A stretch of DNA of 64,000 nt from Eubacteriaceae bacterium (lineage in GTDB: Bacteria; Bacillota; Clostridia; Peptostreptococcales; Anaerovoracaceae): contig CABIWW010000001.1 of NCBI GenBank assembly GCA_902362435.1, forward strand, positions 18,429 through 82,428, in the 5' to 3' direction. Numbering within the stretch: position 1 is the stretch's first letter; each line of letters starts with the position of its first letter. Shown here in pieces: positions 26,593-36,154 of the stretch. The position numbers and the translations under genes were made by a program. The notes under the pieces are model-generated. The model was not told the DNA's origin and ran no database searches. It was given only the letters and a program-made list of their open reading frames with translations.

Positions 26593-28070
26593 TGCCAGAT
26601 GCAGTTATAACGATTTCCATAATGATAGGGTATTTCGTGCTAAATGCATGTATCATTAAAGTTTCCACTCAAAAACAGATTGATTTAGAGACATATGCTG
26701 TAGGGAACAGATCTTTCGGGGTTTTCCTCAATGCCTTTTCTGTTGTAGGTGCATGGTATGTAGGAGCTGTATATGTCGGATGGGTCGCTACCTCTGCCGA
26801 CACAGGTGTGTTTGCACAGTACATTATCATATATTCCACAGTAGCATGCATAATACAGTATTACGAGGCAAGACCGGTATGGATATGGGGTAAGGAATAT
26901 GGACTGGAAACAGAAGGTGATTATATCGCCAAAAGATATGGCAGTCAGAAATTCAGATGGATATTCATGACTATACTGTTTATTTTCTATGCGCCTTGGC
27001 TGATTGTTGAAATAAAAGCATTAGGATATATGGTACATGCAGCCACATATTATACTGTAGGTTTCGAAGCGGCTATTATAATCGGTGCAGGCTTTGTAAC
27101 AGCATATACCTTTTTCGGTGGAGCAAGAGGGACCGCCGTTGGAGGGCTGGTACAAGGTATAACTATGGGAGTGGTAGGTGTCCTGTTCATATACTGGCTG
27201 ATATATAAGGCTTATGGAGGCATTTTTGATTTGTATGCACTTGTTGAGGAATTCAAGCCGCAGTTACTGTCGATCAGAGCGAACGGTGCCCCATTCTGGA
27301 CATCTGTAATCATCACATGTGGTGTCGGCGGTTTTGTTCTTCCGGGAATGTTCTACAGGCTATATATGACGGACAGTCCGAGAACTACTAAAAAAGCAGT
27401 ACTGTTTGCTCCTTTACTGGGAATCCTGATGGGCTTTCTGGTAATGGCTCTGGGACTGGGTGCGAGTTTCAATGAAGGTTTTCCGGAAGACTCTCAACAG
27501 ACAAGTTTCTGGATGGCCGAAAAGTTTGGCGGACCTGTAGGACTGGGAATATTAGGTGTACTGGGTCTTGCTGCAAGCATGAGTTCTATCGCTGTTTTTA
27601 TGAATTGCTTTGCGGTAGTGATCTCGAAAGATATCGTTGCGCCTCTCTTTCCTAAAATGGGTAGAGATAAACTGTTTAAAATCGCAAGGCTGTCAACGAT
27701 AGGTGTAGGTGTTGTTGCGATGATCATTTCGATGTTTGAAGTAGCACAGCTTATGTACTTCGTAATTGCAATCTATGATTGCTGTGTTCAGGCTTTTCCT
27801 CTTGTGTTCATTGGCTTGTTCTGGAAAAAGGCAAACCTGCAGGGAGCCATCTCAGGCTTTGCAATCGGTTCTTTCTGGGCTGTGATAGGTATATTTTATC
27901 CGCAGGCGATTGCATGGGCAGGAGGCTGGACCGGTGGCTTTATAGGTCTCGTATGCAATACACTTGCTGTGGTAATATGCGGGCTCATATTTGGCAAACA
28001 GAGCCATGTAGACGAGATGTTTGAGGTCCTTAAAAATTATAAAGAGCCACGAAGCAGAAAAGCTATATAG
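26589..28070 (+). CDS. Sodium:solute symporter (SSS) family transporter
   Basis: Inner-membrane carrier of 493 residues with about 13 spans, opening MMPDAVITISIMIGYFVLNA. Family features include the early unwound span region TYAVGNRSFGVFLNAFSVVGAWY and the GLAASMSSIAVFMNCFAVVISKDI stretch, which in the SSS family contains sodium-binding Ser/Thr. Closest in style to pantothenate/monocarboxylate-type members. Substrate unknown; context with HyuAB suggests a cyclic amide, ureide or derived acid (inference). ATGATG at the start gives two possible initiation codons. Confidence 0.88.
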   Translation: MMPDAVITISIMIGYFVLNACIIKVSTQKQIDLETYAVGNRSFGVFLNAFSVVGAWYVGAVYVGWVATSADTGVFAQYIIIYSTVACIIQYYEARPVWIWGKEYGLETEGDYIAKRYGSQKFRWIFMTILFIFYAPWLIVEIKALGYMVHAATYYTVGFEAAIIIGAGFVTAYTFFGGARGTAVGGLVQGITMGVVGVLFIYWLIYKAYGGIFDLYALVEEFKPQLLSIRANGAPFWTSVIITCGVGGFVLPGMFYRLYMTDSPRTTKKAVLFAPLLGILMGFLVMALGLGASFNEGFPEDSQQTSFWMAEKFGGPVGLGILGVLGLAASMSSIAVFMNCFAVVISKDIVAPLFPKMGRDKLFKIARLSTIGVGVVAMIISMFEVAQLMYFVIAIYDCCVQAFPLVFIGLFWKKANLQGAISGFAIGSFWAVIGIFYPQAIAWAGGWTGGFIGLVCNTLAVVICGLIFGKQSHVDEMFEVLKNYKEPRSRKAI

Positions 28071-28100
28071 AACATAGCATAGCAGAGGCAGGTGATTGTT

Positions 28101-28150
28101 CAGTGCGTTCATAACTCTTTTTACAGATGATTTTATGAACGCCTGATTTT
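28101..28150 (+). terminator. Strong hairpin between symporter and amidohydrolase
   Basis: 10-bp perfect stem GCGTTCATAA (28105-28114) with TTATGAACGC (28133-28142), extended by CAG/CTG, followed by ATTTTAG. A partial terminator or an mRNA-stability hairpin that could reduce expression of downstream genes relative to the transporter. Confidence 0.5.
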
Positions 28151-28165
28151 AGAAAGGAGAGCAGC

Positions 28166-29698
28166 ATGAAATATGATTTGATAATAAAAAATGCAAATAT
28201 TATTTCTATGAATCCGGAACTCAGTAAGTATAACTGGCTGGCTGTTAAAGAAGGAAAAATAAACGATATAGGCACGGGTGATTTCAATGGCGAAGCGGAC
28301 AGGATTTTAGATGCTGATGGTGCAACAGTTCTCCCGGGACTTACAGACTGCCATGTGCATGTTTTAAATGCAGGCATAAATTTAAACGGGGTGGATCTGC
28401 AGAATTGCCGTAATATAAATGAAGTACTGGAGGTATTAAGGGAAAAATGTTCTGGTGAAGAAGGAAATGGCTGGATATACGGGGTGAATTATGTCCCGCA
28501 GAATATAGAAGAAGGCCGCTATCCGGACAGATGGGAACTGGATCAAATATGCAATGGGCATAAAGTGGTTATTTTTGCCGCAACTCTTCATGGCTGTGCG
28601 ACAAATTCTGCAGGAATAGAGATTGCAGACGTGCCGGACGATTACCCTGGAGTTGAGAAAAAAGATGGGGGTATAAGTGGAGTGTATTTGTCGGATGAAT
28701 CTTCTTTTCTTGCAACTGCTAATATTCTGGGATCGCTGACAGATGATGAACTTTGGAAAGTCATAGAGGATTGTGCGGATTATGCGGCATCAAAAGGAGC
28801 AACTACTATACATGGTCTTTTCGGACAGTTCGTAAAAGATGATAGAGATCTTGATCTTATTCTTGAGAGAAGTGACAGACTTAAGACAGACATGGTTGTG
28901 TTCTATCAGACATGGGATGTGCAGAAAGCCATAGATAAGGGACTGCCTAGAGTAGGCGGATGTCTGACTTTAGATGGAGCGCTTTTTGAATATACAATGG
29001 CAAATTTTGAACCTTTTGTTACAGCTCCGGCACTCAGAGGAGTTCTGTATCATACTGATGAAGAAGTATACAGAGTTATTTCAGAAGCGCATAAAGCCGG
29101 AATGCAGTGTACGCTGCATGCAGTAGGAGAGCGTGCGATAGATCAGCTGATATGGACGTATCATAGAGTGATAAATGAACAGGGAAAGAAAGATCTGAGG
29201 CATAGAATAGAACATTTCTGCCTTCCTACAGATGAGCAGATTAAAATGGCGGCAGATCTGGATCTTATTATTTCGATGCAGCCGGGCTTTACATACACAT
29301 GGGACAAAAAAGATGGCGGAGAGTTTGCAATGATTCTCGGACGGGAACGCGCTGACAGATGGGATCCTTTCAATAGAATAATAGACGCAGGGATAACTAT
29401 CTGCGGAGGTTCGGATTGCCCTGTCACAGCAATAGAACCGCTTGTCGATATAGCTGCCTGTGTCAACGGTGATAATCCGATAAGGAACATTTCGGTAACA
29501 GATGCGCTGAGAATGTATACGACAAATGCAGCTTATGCAGCAGCAGCGGAAGATATCAAAGGAAGTCTTGAAATAGGAAAGCTTGCAGATATCGTTGTAA
29601 TAGACAGAGATCCGTATGATTACCCTGACAGCAGAGAACTTTACGATATGAAAGTTTTATATACGATAAAAAATGGTGAAGTGATTTTTGAGGCTTGA
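28166..29698 (+). CDS. YtcJ-like metal-dependent amidohydrolase
   Basis: A 510-residue protein of the amidohydrolase superfamily. Metal ligands are expected in DCHVHVLNAG (about 61-70), the His of LHAVGERAIDQL (about 318), RIEHF (about 347) and the Asp of GGSDCPV (about 416). N-terminal and C-terminal strands make the usual beta-sandwich (KNANIISMNPEL; GKLADIVVIDRDP). This subgroup includes N-substituted formamide and D-aminoacyl hydrolases, so it likely cleaves an amide or N-carbamoyl bond. Placed between the symporter and hyuA, it is probably a second step of the same pathway; substrate unknown. Confidence 0.85.
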   Translation: MKYDLIIKNANIISMNPELSKYNWLAVKEGKINDIGTGDFNGEADRILDADGATVLPGLTDCHVHVLNAGINLNGVDLQNCRNINEVLEVLREKCSGEEGNGWIYGVNYVPQNIEEGRYPDRWELDQICNGHKVVIFAATLHGCATNSAGIEIADVPDDYPGVEKKDGGISGVYLSDESSFLATANILGSLTDDELWKVIEDCADYAASKGATTIHGLFGQFVKDDRDLDLILERSDRLKTDMVVFYQTWDVQKAIDKGLPRVGGCLTLDGALFEYTMANFEPFVTAPALRGVLYHTDEEVYRVISEAHKAGMQCTLHAVGERAIDQLIWTYHRVINEQGKKDLRHRIEHFCLPTDEQIKMAADLDLIISMQPGFTYTWDKKDGGEFAMILGRERADRWDPFNRIIDAGITICGGSDCPVTAIEPLVDIAACVNGDNPIRNISVTDALRMYTTNAAYAAAAEDIKGSLEIGKLADIVVIDRDPYDYPDSRELYDMKVLYTIKNGEVIFEA

Positions 29699-29795
29699 TT
29701 TTATAATTTCAATAATTACTTTCGAAACTTTGATGGATTTATTTTTGCCAATCTGTCGGTGATAGGCTGTTATTTGTTAATAAGGAGGATAAGAT

Positions 29796-31844
29796 ATGAC
29801 ATATAAAGTAGGAATAGACATAGGAGGGACCTTTACCGATCTGTTTGCATATGAAACAGAAACAGGCGAATCTCTTTGCATCAGCACACCATCGACACCG
29901 GAGAATTATGCCAATGGTGTTATGGATGTAATAGAGAAAGCCGGAATAAGGCATGAAGATATTACTCTTATCGTGCATGGAACAACTGTGGCAACCAATG
30001 CAATGATAATGAAAGCATATGCAGATACTGCGTTCGTCACTACTGATGGAATGCGGGATCTTGTGGAAATCGGCAGGTTTCACCGGAAAATTCTGTATGA
30101 CCCATATCAGAAAAAGCCTGAGCCTATAGTGCCGAGGTGCAATAGGTTTACAGTAAGAGAGAGGATCGATAAAGACGGGGGTATTCTGATACCTCTTGAC
30201 GAAAAGCAGGTACGTCAGGTTGCAGAAAAAATCAGAGAAAAAGACATAAAGACCGTATGCGTAGGATATATGAACTCATATGTGAATAAAGAGCATGAAC
30301 ACAGGACTGCAGAGATCTTAAAAGAGGAACTTCCGGAAACATATATAGTATCATCAGCAGACATACTGCCTGATATCGGTGCACTCGGCAGATTTACAAC
30401 AGGAATAATAAATGCTGCACTTTATCATCTTGTAAGCCGGTATATAGAAAACCTGGAAGATCGTTTAAGGGCAAAAGGATTTGGTGGAAAACTGCTGCTG
30501 GTACAGTCTAACGGAGGAGCGATAACGTCAGAACTTGTAAGAACGAAACCGGAAACACTTCTTATGTCAGGTCCTGCAGGAGGTGTTGTAGGTGCGCTCT
30601 CTATAGCGAAAGTTTCAGGACATGAAGATATCATCACTTTTGATATGGGAGGAACGAGCACAGATATTTCAATAATAGAAAATGGTAAACCGTTTATGAC
30701 TTCAGACTTTGAAGTAGACTGGGACATGCCTGTACCTATACCTCTAATTGAGATAACATCAATCGGAGCCGGCGGCGGAAGTATAGCATGGGTGGATTCA
30801 GGCGGAGTTCTGAAAGTCGGTCCCAAAAGTGCGGGTGCATATCCGGGCCCCGTATGCTACGGGCTTGGCGGGACCGAACCAACGGTATGTGATGCAAATC
30901 TGGTGCTGGGATATCTGGATGAAGAGGAATTCCTTGCCGGAGATATGCGGCTTGATATCGAAGCGGCAAAAGCAAGTATAGAGGAGCTGGGAAAAAAGAT
31001 CGGGCTTGGAATGCTGGAAACTGCGAAAGGGATCCTTGAAATAGTAAACCAGAATATGTCGAATGCTGTAAAAGAGATAACGATAGGAAAAGGAAGAGAT
31101 CCGAGAGATTTTGTGCTTTCGGCATTCGGAGGAGCAGGATCGATGCATGCGGCAGCATGTGCGGAAAAAGTCGGAATTCCTGTGGTTATAGTGCCTCCGG
31201 AACCGGGCAATCTTTGTGCATACGGCGATATCAATATGGATCTTCATAACGAAGTGGAGCGTTTTTTCTACAGCAGTCTGTATAAACTTGACATAAACGA
31301 TATAAACACGGCATTTGCAGATATGGACGCAGAAGGTACGGCACTGTTGCTTTCACAGGATGTTCCGATCAAAGAAAAAGTCATAAAGCATATTATTTCC
31401 ATGAGGTACAAAGGTCAGAGCTACGAACTGGAAATAGAGTGTGAAGCTGATCTCATTACTGAAGAAACAGTAGAAAAGCTTGAAAAGGATTTTCATGCCG
31501 CACACAAGAAAATATACTTTGTAAATGACCCTGGAAGCGAGGTGGAGATCACGAAATTAAGGACAACGGTTATAGGCGTTATTGCAGAAGAAATAAATAT
31601 ACAGGATGCATATATATCAGACTCTGATGCTGACATAAAGCTTGTAAAGGCATACTTTGATGATGCTGAAACATCGACGCCTGTATATCAGAGGGATTTT
31701 ACAGGAAGCGATATCACTATTTGTGGTCCTGCGATAATAAGAGAAAAAAAATCTTCGACGATAATACCGCCGGGCAAGATATGCAGAGTGGATGAAAGTA
31801 CCAGGAGCCTGATAATTGAAGCAGAGCAGGAAGGAGGCATATAA
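29796..31844 (+). CDS. hyuA: Hydantoinase/oxoprolinase subunit A (HyuA family)
   Basis: ATP-dependent ring-opening subunit. The actin-like N-terminal domain begins GIDIGGTFTDLFAY (6-19) and a second phosphate motif FDMGGTSTDISI occurs near residue 284; GAGGGSIAWVDSGG and GPVCYGLGGTEPTVCDAN are typical HyuA signatures. The family covers N-methylhydantoinase, 5-oxoprolinase, caprolactamase and acetone carboxylase beta subunits; sequence alone does not decide. 682 residues, normal. Ribosome site TAAGGAGG; stop overlaps hyuB start by one base, showing the two are made together. Confidence 0.9.
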   Translation: MTYKVGIDIGGTFTDLFAYETETGESLCISTPSTPENYANGVMDVIEKAGIRHEDITLIVHGTTVATNAMIMKAYADTAFVTTDGMRDLVEIGRFHRKILYDPYQKKPEPIVPRCNRFTVRERIDKDGGILIPLDEKQVRQVAEKIREKDIKTVCVGYMNSYVNKEHEHRTAEILKEELPETYIVSSADILPDIGALGRFTTGIINAALYHLVSRYIENLEDRLRAKGFGGKLLLVQSNGGAITSELVRTKPETLLMSGPAGGVVGALSIAKVSGHEDIITFDMGGTSTDISIIENGKPFMTSDFEVDWDMPVPIPLIEITSIGAGGGSIAWVDSGGVLKVGPKSAGAYPGPVCYGLGGTEPTVCDANLVLGYLDEEEFLAGDMRLDIEAAKASIEELGKKIGLGMLETAKGILEIVNQNMSNAVKEITIGKGRDPRDFVLSAFGGAGSMHAAACAEKVGIPVVIVPPEPGNLCAYGDINMDLHNEVERFFYSSLYKLDINDINTAFADMDAEGTALLLSQDVPIKEKVIKHIISMRYKGQSYELEIECEADLITEETVEKLEKDFHAAHKKIYFVNDPGSEVEITKLRTTVIGVIAEEINIQDAYISDSDADIKLVKAYFDDAETSTPVYQRDFTGSDITICGPAIIREKKSSTIIPPGKICRVDESTRSLIIEAEQEGGI

Positions 31845-33556
31845 TGAAAAGAAAACTGGATCCTATTACATTCGAAGTAGTGAGAAGCACTTTTGATTAT
31901 ATAACCAAGATGATGTCGCAGACGCTGCAGAAGATCTCTTTTTCACCTATTATGTACGACCAGGTGGATTTCTCAAATGCGTTGTTTGATGACAAGGCAA
32001 ATCTGATAGGGCAGACTACAAATGTTCCCGTGCATCTTGCAGCCATGCATCACTGTGTGAATGCTGCAGTAGAAGCTTTTGAAAACGATTTCAATGAGGG
32101 AGATGTGGTCATCCTGAATGATCCATATCGGGGAGGTACTCACAATATGGATGTAACGTTTGTTACACCGCTGTTCTGGGAGGGGAGACTTATAGCGTAT
32201 GCCTGCAGCAGAGGGCACTGGCAGGATATGGGAGGAAAAGCAGCATCTTCAGAATCTCCGACAGCAGTTCATATAGCAGAAGAAGGGTTACGTCTTCCGC
32301 CTACGAAAATATTTGTAAACAGAGAGCCTGTAACGTGGCTTATAGATATCATAAGAAACAATACACGCGCGCCGTATTTTATAGACGGGGATATAAGAGC
32401 ACATATGGGAGCGCTTAATACAGCGGAGAAATATTTTTTCGAGCTTGTGGGAAAATACGGCGAAGAGACAGTAAGAGCCTGTATGAAAGAAGCTCTTGAT
32501 TATACGGAACGCAGGACAAGAGCAGCCATTGCCAACCTGCCGAACGGAGTATACACAGCGGATGATTATATAGATGCTGACGGTGTAAATAACGAAGCTA
32601 TTTATGTCAAGGCAACTGTGACTATAGAGGATGAAGATATTACTGTCGACCTGACGGGGAGCAGCCCTACGGTAGATGGTCCTGTGAATTATCCTCTGGC
32701 GGGAACATGCTCCGGAGTGTATTTCGGATTGAAGTTTTTCCTTGATCCTGATGCTCCTCCGAACGCAGGTATGTACAGACCTATAAATATTGTAGTGCCT
32801 GAAAATACAGTATTCAATCCAAGATGGCCTGCACCGGTATATTATGGAAATCTGATAACAAGCGAAAAGGTCGCAGATTTGATATGGATGTGTCTCGAAG
32901 AGGCTATACCGGAAAAGATAGTAGGAATGCCTTATGCGGATTGCAATCCTATATCATGGGGGATCGTAGATGCTCGTCAGGGTGTTTCAGACACATTTGG
33001 AGAACTGCCTCCTGGCGGCTGGGGAGGAACTCCGTTTGGAGATGGTATGAATGCGACATACAGCAGGCATGGGAATTGCATGGATTTTACTCCCGAACAG
33101 ATGGAGCTTTTGTATCCGGTGATATGCACAGAAAGAGAATTCAGAACTGATTCTGCAGGGGCAGGAAAATACAGAGGAGGACTGGGGCTCAAAGTAAGCT
33201 GGAAATTGCTGCAGAATGCTACCATGAATGTAGGCATGGGCAGAAGCAGATTTGGACCTCCGGGTGTATGTGGAGGCAAGGACGGAAAACCGAGTTCGGT
33301 GATACTGAATATGGGCACAGAAAAAGAGAAAGTTATTGGAGGATATACGAAAGATCACCAATATCTGATGACGATGTTCGATAATTATCCAATGAAAGCA
33401 GGCGACACAGTAACTATGATCACCCAGGGGGGAGGAGGTTACGGAGAACCAAAGGAAAGAGATATAGAGATGATAAAAAAGGATCTGGAAAACGAGGTGA
33501 TATCGGAAGCAGCTGTGAAGGATGATTATGGCTGTGATAAATTAGTAGCTGTATGA
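31844..33556 (+). CDS. hyuB: Hydantoinase/oxoprolinase subunit B (HyuB family)
   Basis: Partner of HyuA, 570 residues. Family features: DPITFEVVRSTFDYITKMM start, NDPYRGGTHNMDVTFVTPLF, SRGHWQDMGGKA, and the C-terminal GGGGYGEP close. In characterised complexes A binds ATP and B contributes the hydrolytic or transfer site. Start codon in TAATG overlap with hyuA. Last gene of the block, followed by hairpins and a terminator. No acetone-carboxylase gamma gene follows, which argues for amide/lactam hydrolysis over carboxylation. Confidence 0.9.
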   Translation: MKRKLDPITFEVVRSTFDYITKMMSQTLQKISFSPIMYDQVDFSNALFDDKANLIGQTTNVPVHLAAMHHCVNAAVEAFENDFNEGDVVILNDPYRGGTHNMDVTFVTPLFWEGRLIAYACSRGHWQDMGGKAASSESPTAVHIAEEGLRLPPTKIFVNREPVTWLIDIIRNNTRAPYFIDGDIRAHMGALNTAEKYFFELVGKYGEETVRACMKEALDYTERRTRAAIANLPNGVYTADDYIDADGVNNEAIYVKATVTIEDEDITVDLTGSSPTVDGPVNYPLAGTCSGVYFGLKFFLDPDAPPNAGMYRPINIVVPENTVFNPRWPAPVYYGNLITSEKVADLIWMCLEEAIPEKIVGMPYADCNPISWGIVDARQGVSDTFGELPPGGWGGTPFGDGMNATYSRHGNCMDFTPEQMELLYPVICTEREFRTDSAGAGKYRGGLGLKVSWKLLQNATMNVGMGRSRFGPPGVCGGKDGKPSSVILNMGTEKEKVIGGYTKDHQYLMTMFDNYPMKAGDTVTMITQGGGGYGEPKERDIEMIKKDLENEVISEAAVKDDYGCDKLVAV

Positions 33557-33893
33557 TCACGTCTTTGACACCTGATTGACGAAAAAGCCTGCTGTCCATT
33601 GGTATTACTGGGATAGCAAGCTTTTACCCGTTCATCGGAGGGTGATTTCTTCAAAGGAAATAATAGCCGGATAAGATGGCAGGCTGAGACGCCTGCTGCC
33701 TGTCCGGCGTTTTTTTATTCTGAAATACTGTCTGAGATAGTTACAGATATTCACAGGGCGGGCATGGCAGTTAAGCAGGACAGCCTTTAATGTGTCAGTT
33801 TATTCGGGGCAAGGAAGCAGAGAAACACGACAGAAAATTTGATATTCAGTGAAATCAGAAGGATAGAGGAAAATAATTCAAGGAGATAATTCG
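33557..33893 (+). other. Non-coding region with stacked hairpins
   Basis: Three pieces are visible: an imperfect stem (33582-33596 with 33610-33625, AAAAGC.TGCT.TCC), a linker with GGAGGGTGATTTC, and the terminator at 33666-33717. The remainder (33718-33893) shows no gene or clear signal. The hairpins may be simply the 3' end of the hyu transcript or part of a small structured RNA. Confidence 0.45.
33666..33717 (+). terminator. Terminator after hyuB or of a small RNA
   Basis: Outer stem GCCGGA/TCCGGC and inner stem GCAGGC/GCCTGC with a six-base loop, followed by a run of seven T. Confidence 0.85.
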
Positions 33894-34025
33894 ATGGGCC
33901 TGATCGCGTCGGCGGGTGTAAAAGTGGCGAAAAAGGCACTGCATTACAGAGTCAGTGTTTCGTTCGTGATGAGCATACAGCCGGATGCATTAACATGTTT
34001 CAAAACTCCTCATTATGTTGTATAA
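33894..34025 (+). CDS. Possible 43-residue small protein
   Basis: A short open frame starting MGLIASAGVKVAKKAL and ending TPHYVV, with AAGGAG nine bases before its ATG. No family recognised. It overlaps the predicted fbp promoter, and short frames with a chance ribosome site are common, so it may be spurious. Confidence 0.3.
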   Translation: MGLIASAGVKVAKKALHYRVSVSFVMSIQPDALTCFKTPHYVV

Positions 34026-34026
34026 T
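33998..34026 (+). promoter_or_regulatory. Promoter of fbp
   Basis: TTTCAA, 17 bases, TATAAT (34021-34026), 34 bases before the fbp start. Confidence 0.55.
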
Positions 34027-34059
34027 AACAGAGAATGAATTAAATGAGGAGGATGTGTC

Positions 34060-36006
34060 ATGATTGACCAGCATTTGCTTAGGCATCTGTCTAAGAAATA
34101 TCCAAATGTAAAAGCGGCAACGGAGGAGATCGTCAACCTGAATGCGATACTTTCGCTGCCTAAAGGAACAGAGTATTTTTTAAGTGACCTGCACGGCGAA
34201 CATGAAGCTTTTATACACATGCTGAAAAGTGCGTCAGGTGTCATAAGGTCCAAGATAGAAGAGATTTTCGGACCTGATCTCACACGAGACGAGAGAGATG
34301 AACTCGCGGCTCTCATATATAACGCTGAAGCGGAGATAAAGCGAAGAAAAAAGAGCGAGGAAGATTTCGACAAGTGGTGTAAGATTTCTATTTTCAGACT
34401 GGTCATGGTCTGTAAATCCGTTACGAACAAATATACAAGATCAAAGATAAGAAAAAGGCTGCCGAAAGAATATGCCTATATACTGGACGAACTGCTGCAC
34501 ACCGCAGACGAAGCCAACAAGGGAAATTATTACGGTCAGATCATAGCGACGATCGTCGACTGCGGCATAGCTGAGGACTTTATAATAGCATTCACAGATG
34601 TCATTAGCTCCCTTGCGGTGGACAGGCTGCATATCATCGGAGATATATGGGACAGAGGTTCGCATCCGGACGCGATAATGGATTTCCTGATGGAGTATCA
34701 CGATGTGGATTTTCAGTGGGGAAATCACGATATCGTATGGATGGGCGCAGCTACAGGAAACTGGGCGTGCATGACAAATGTTCTCAGGATGAATATCAGT
34801 TACAATAATTTCGACATGCTTGAAATCGGCTACGGCATCAACCTGAGACCGCTGGCGTCGATGGCTCAGAAGATATACGGAGATGATCCGTGTGAATTCT
34901 TCATGCCGAAGAAGCTCGAGGAGAACAAGTTCGACCCGATAGACGATCTGCTCGCTGCGAAGATGAACAAGGCGATCTCCATCTGCCAGTTCAAGGTGGA
35001 GGGGCAGAGGATAATGGCACATCCGGAATACGGCCTGGAAAACCGTCTGCTGCTCGATAAGATCGATTATGAAAAGGGCACTGTCCAGCTCAGAGACGGG
35101 GTTTTCCCTCTCAGAGACACGAACTTCCCTACTATAGATCCGGATGATCCGTACAGGCTTACAGAAGACGAGGTCAATGTGCTCAACGCGCTCGAGGCGT
35201 CTTTTGTCCAGAGTGAAAAGCTGCAGGCTCACATAAAGTTCATGTACAGCCACGGTGCGCTTTACACTATAGTGAACGGAAACCTGATGTTCCACGGCTG
35301 CATACCTATGGATGAAGACGGTAATTTTGAAAACTGTACTGTAAACGGCGTGACGGCATCCGGCAAAGCGTATATGGACTTCCTGGATTCGGAGCTCAGA
35401 AAGGCTTATTTCAGTCCTGACGAGTCCGGAGAGACAGGCAGGTCCGGAGATCTTATGTGGTATCTGTGGCTCGGCAAGAAGTCGCCGCTTTTCGGTAAAG
35501 ATCAGATGACGACTTTTGAAAGATGCTTCGTCGCAGACAAGAAGACGCATAAAGAGCATACGGTGCCGTATTACAAACTCATAAACAGAAAAGACATATG
35601 TGAAAAGATTCTCATGGAATTCGGTCTCGACCCGAAGAATTCGATAATACTCAACGGACATGTACCTGTTAAGATCAAAGATGGTGAAAGTCCTGTCAAA
35701 GGCGGAGGCAAACTGATAGTCATCGACGGCGGTATGTCAAAAGCTTATCAGAAACAGACCGGTATAGCAGGGTATACTTTCATATTCAATTCGAGATTCA
35801 TGGCGCTCGCGGAGCACAAGCCGTACAGTCCTCTTCAGCCGGATGGTACACAGGAGTTCCATTCGCCTGTTATCAGAACTGTCAAGACCCTTGAAAAGAG
35901 AATGCTCGTAAAGGATACGGACCTCGGCAAGGAGCTCCAGCAGGAGGTAGACGAGCTCAAAGAGCTTGTAAAGGCCTACAGGACGGGACGTCTGAAAGAG
36001 AAGTAA
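34060..36006 (+). CDS. fbp: Fructose-1,6-bisphosphatase, class III
   Basis: Gluconeogenic phosphatase specific to Firmicutes (Bacillus YydE type). Metallophosphatase-type motifs are visible: LSDLHGEHEAF (41-51), GDIWDRGSHPD (about 193) and WGNHDIVWMGA (about 221), giving the metal-binding Asp, His and Asn residues, and a C-terminal NGHVPVKIKDGESPVKGGGKL. 648 residues, family length about 640. Ribosome site GAGGAGGA. Monocistronic by promoter position and the change in content on both sides. Confidence 0.95.
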   Translation: MIDQHLLRHLSKKYPNVKAATEEIVNLNAILSLPKGTEYFLSDLHGEHEAFIHMLKSASGVIRSKIEEIFGPDLTRDERDELAALIYNAEAEIKRRKKSEEDFDKWCKISIFRLVMVCKSVTNKYTRSKIRKRLPKEYAYILDELLHTADEANKGNYYGQIIATIVDCGIAEDFIIAFTDVISSLAVDRLHIIGDIWDRGSHPDAIMDFLMEYHDVDFQWGNHDIVWMGAATGNWACMTNVLRMNISYNNFDMLEIGYGINLRPLASMAQKIYGDDPCEFFMPKKLEENKFDPIDDLLAAKMNKAISICQFKVEGQRIMAHPEYGLENRLLLDKIDYEKGTVQLRDGVFPLRDTNFPTIDPDDPYRLTEDEVNVLNALEASFVQSEKLQAHIKFMYSHGALYTIVNGNLMFHGCIPMDEDGNFENCTVNGVTASGKAYMDFLDSELRKAYFSPDESGETGRSGDLMWYLWLGKKSPLFGKDQMTTFERCFVADKKTHKEHTVPYYKLINRKDICEKILMEFGLDPKNSIILNGHVPVKIKDGESPVKGGGKLIVIDGGMSKAYQKQTGIAGYTFIFNSRFMALAEHKPYSPLQPDGTQEFHSPVIRTVKTLEKRMLVKDTDLGKELQQEVDELKELVKAYRTGRLKEK

Positions 36007-36113
36007 AATAAATAGAATTGTGTGGCATTAATCATAAACTTGTCATAAATGCCGTACAAATACAGGCAAAATTTATAATTGAAATAAATATGAATAATTT
36101 GCTTAAAAACAAC

Positions 36114-36142
36114 TTGAAATACCCACTAAAAAATGTTTTAAT
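36114..36142 (+). promoter_or_regulatory. Promoter of acd-etfBA
   Basis: TTGAAA, 17 bases, TTTAAT. The spacer and -10 lie in an imperfect hairpin (TACCCA 36120-36125 with TGGGTA 36142-36147). Confidence 0.6.
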
Positions 36143-36154
36143 GGGTAATGTAGA

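Noticed and set aside
34441..35661. 406-codon minus-strand frame inside fbp
   Set aside because: Antisense shadow of class III fructose bisphosphatase, which has all family motifs; the antisense product is rich in His, Arg and Cys without domains.
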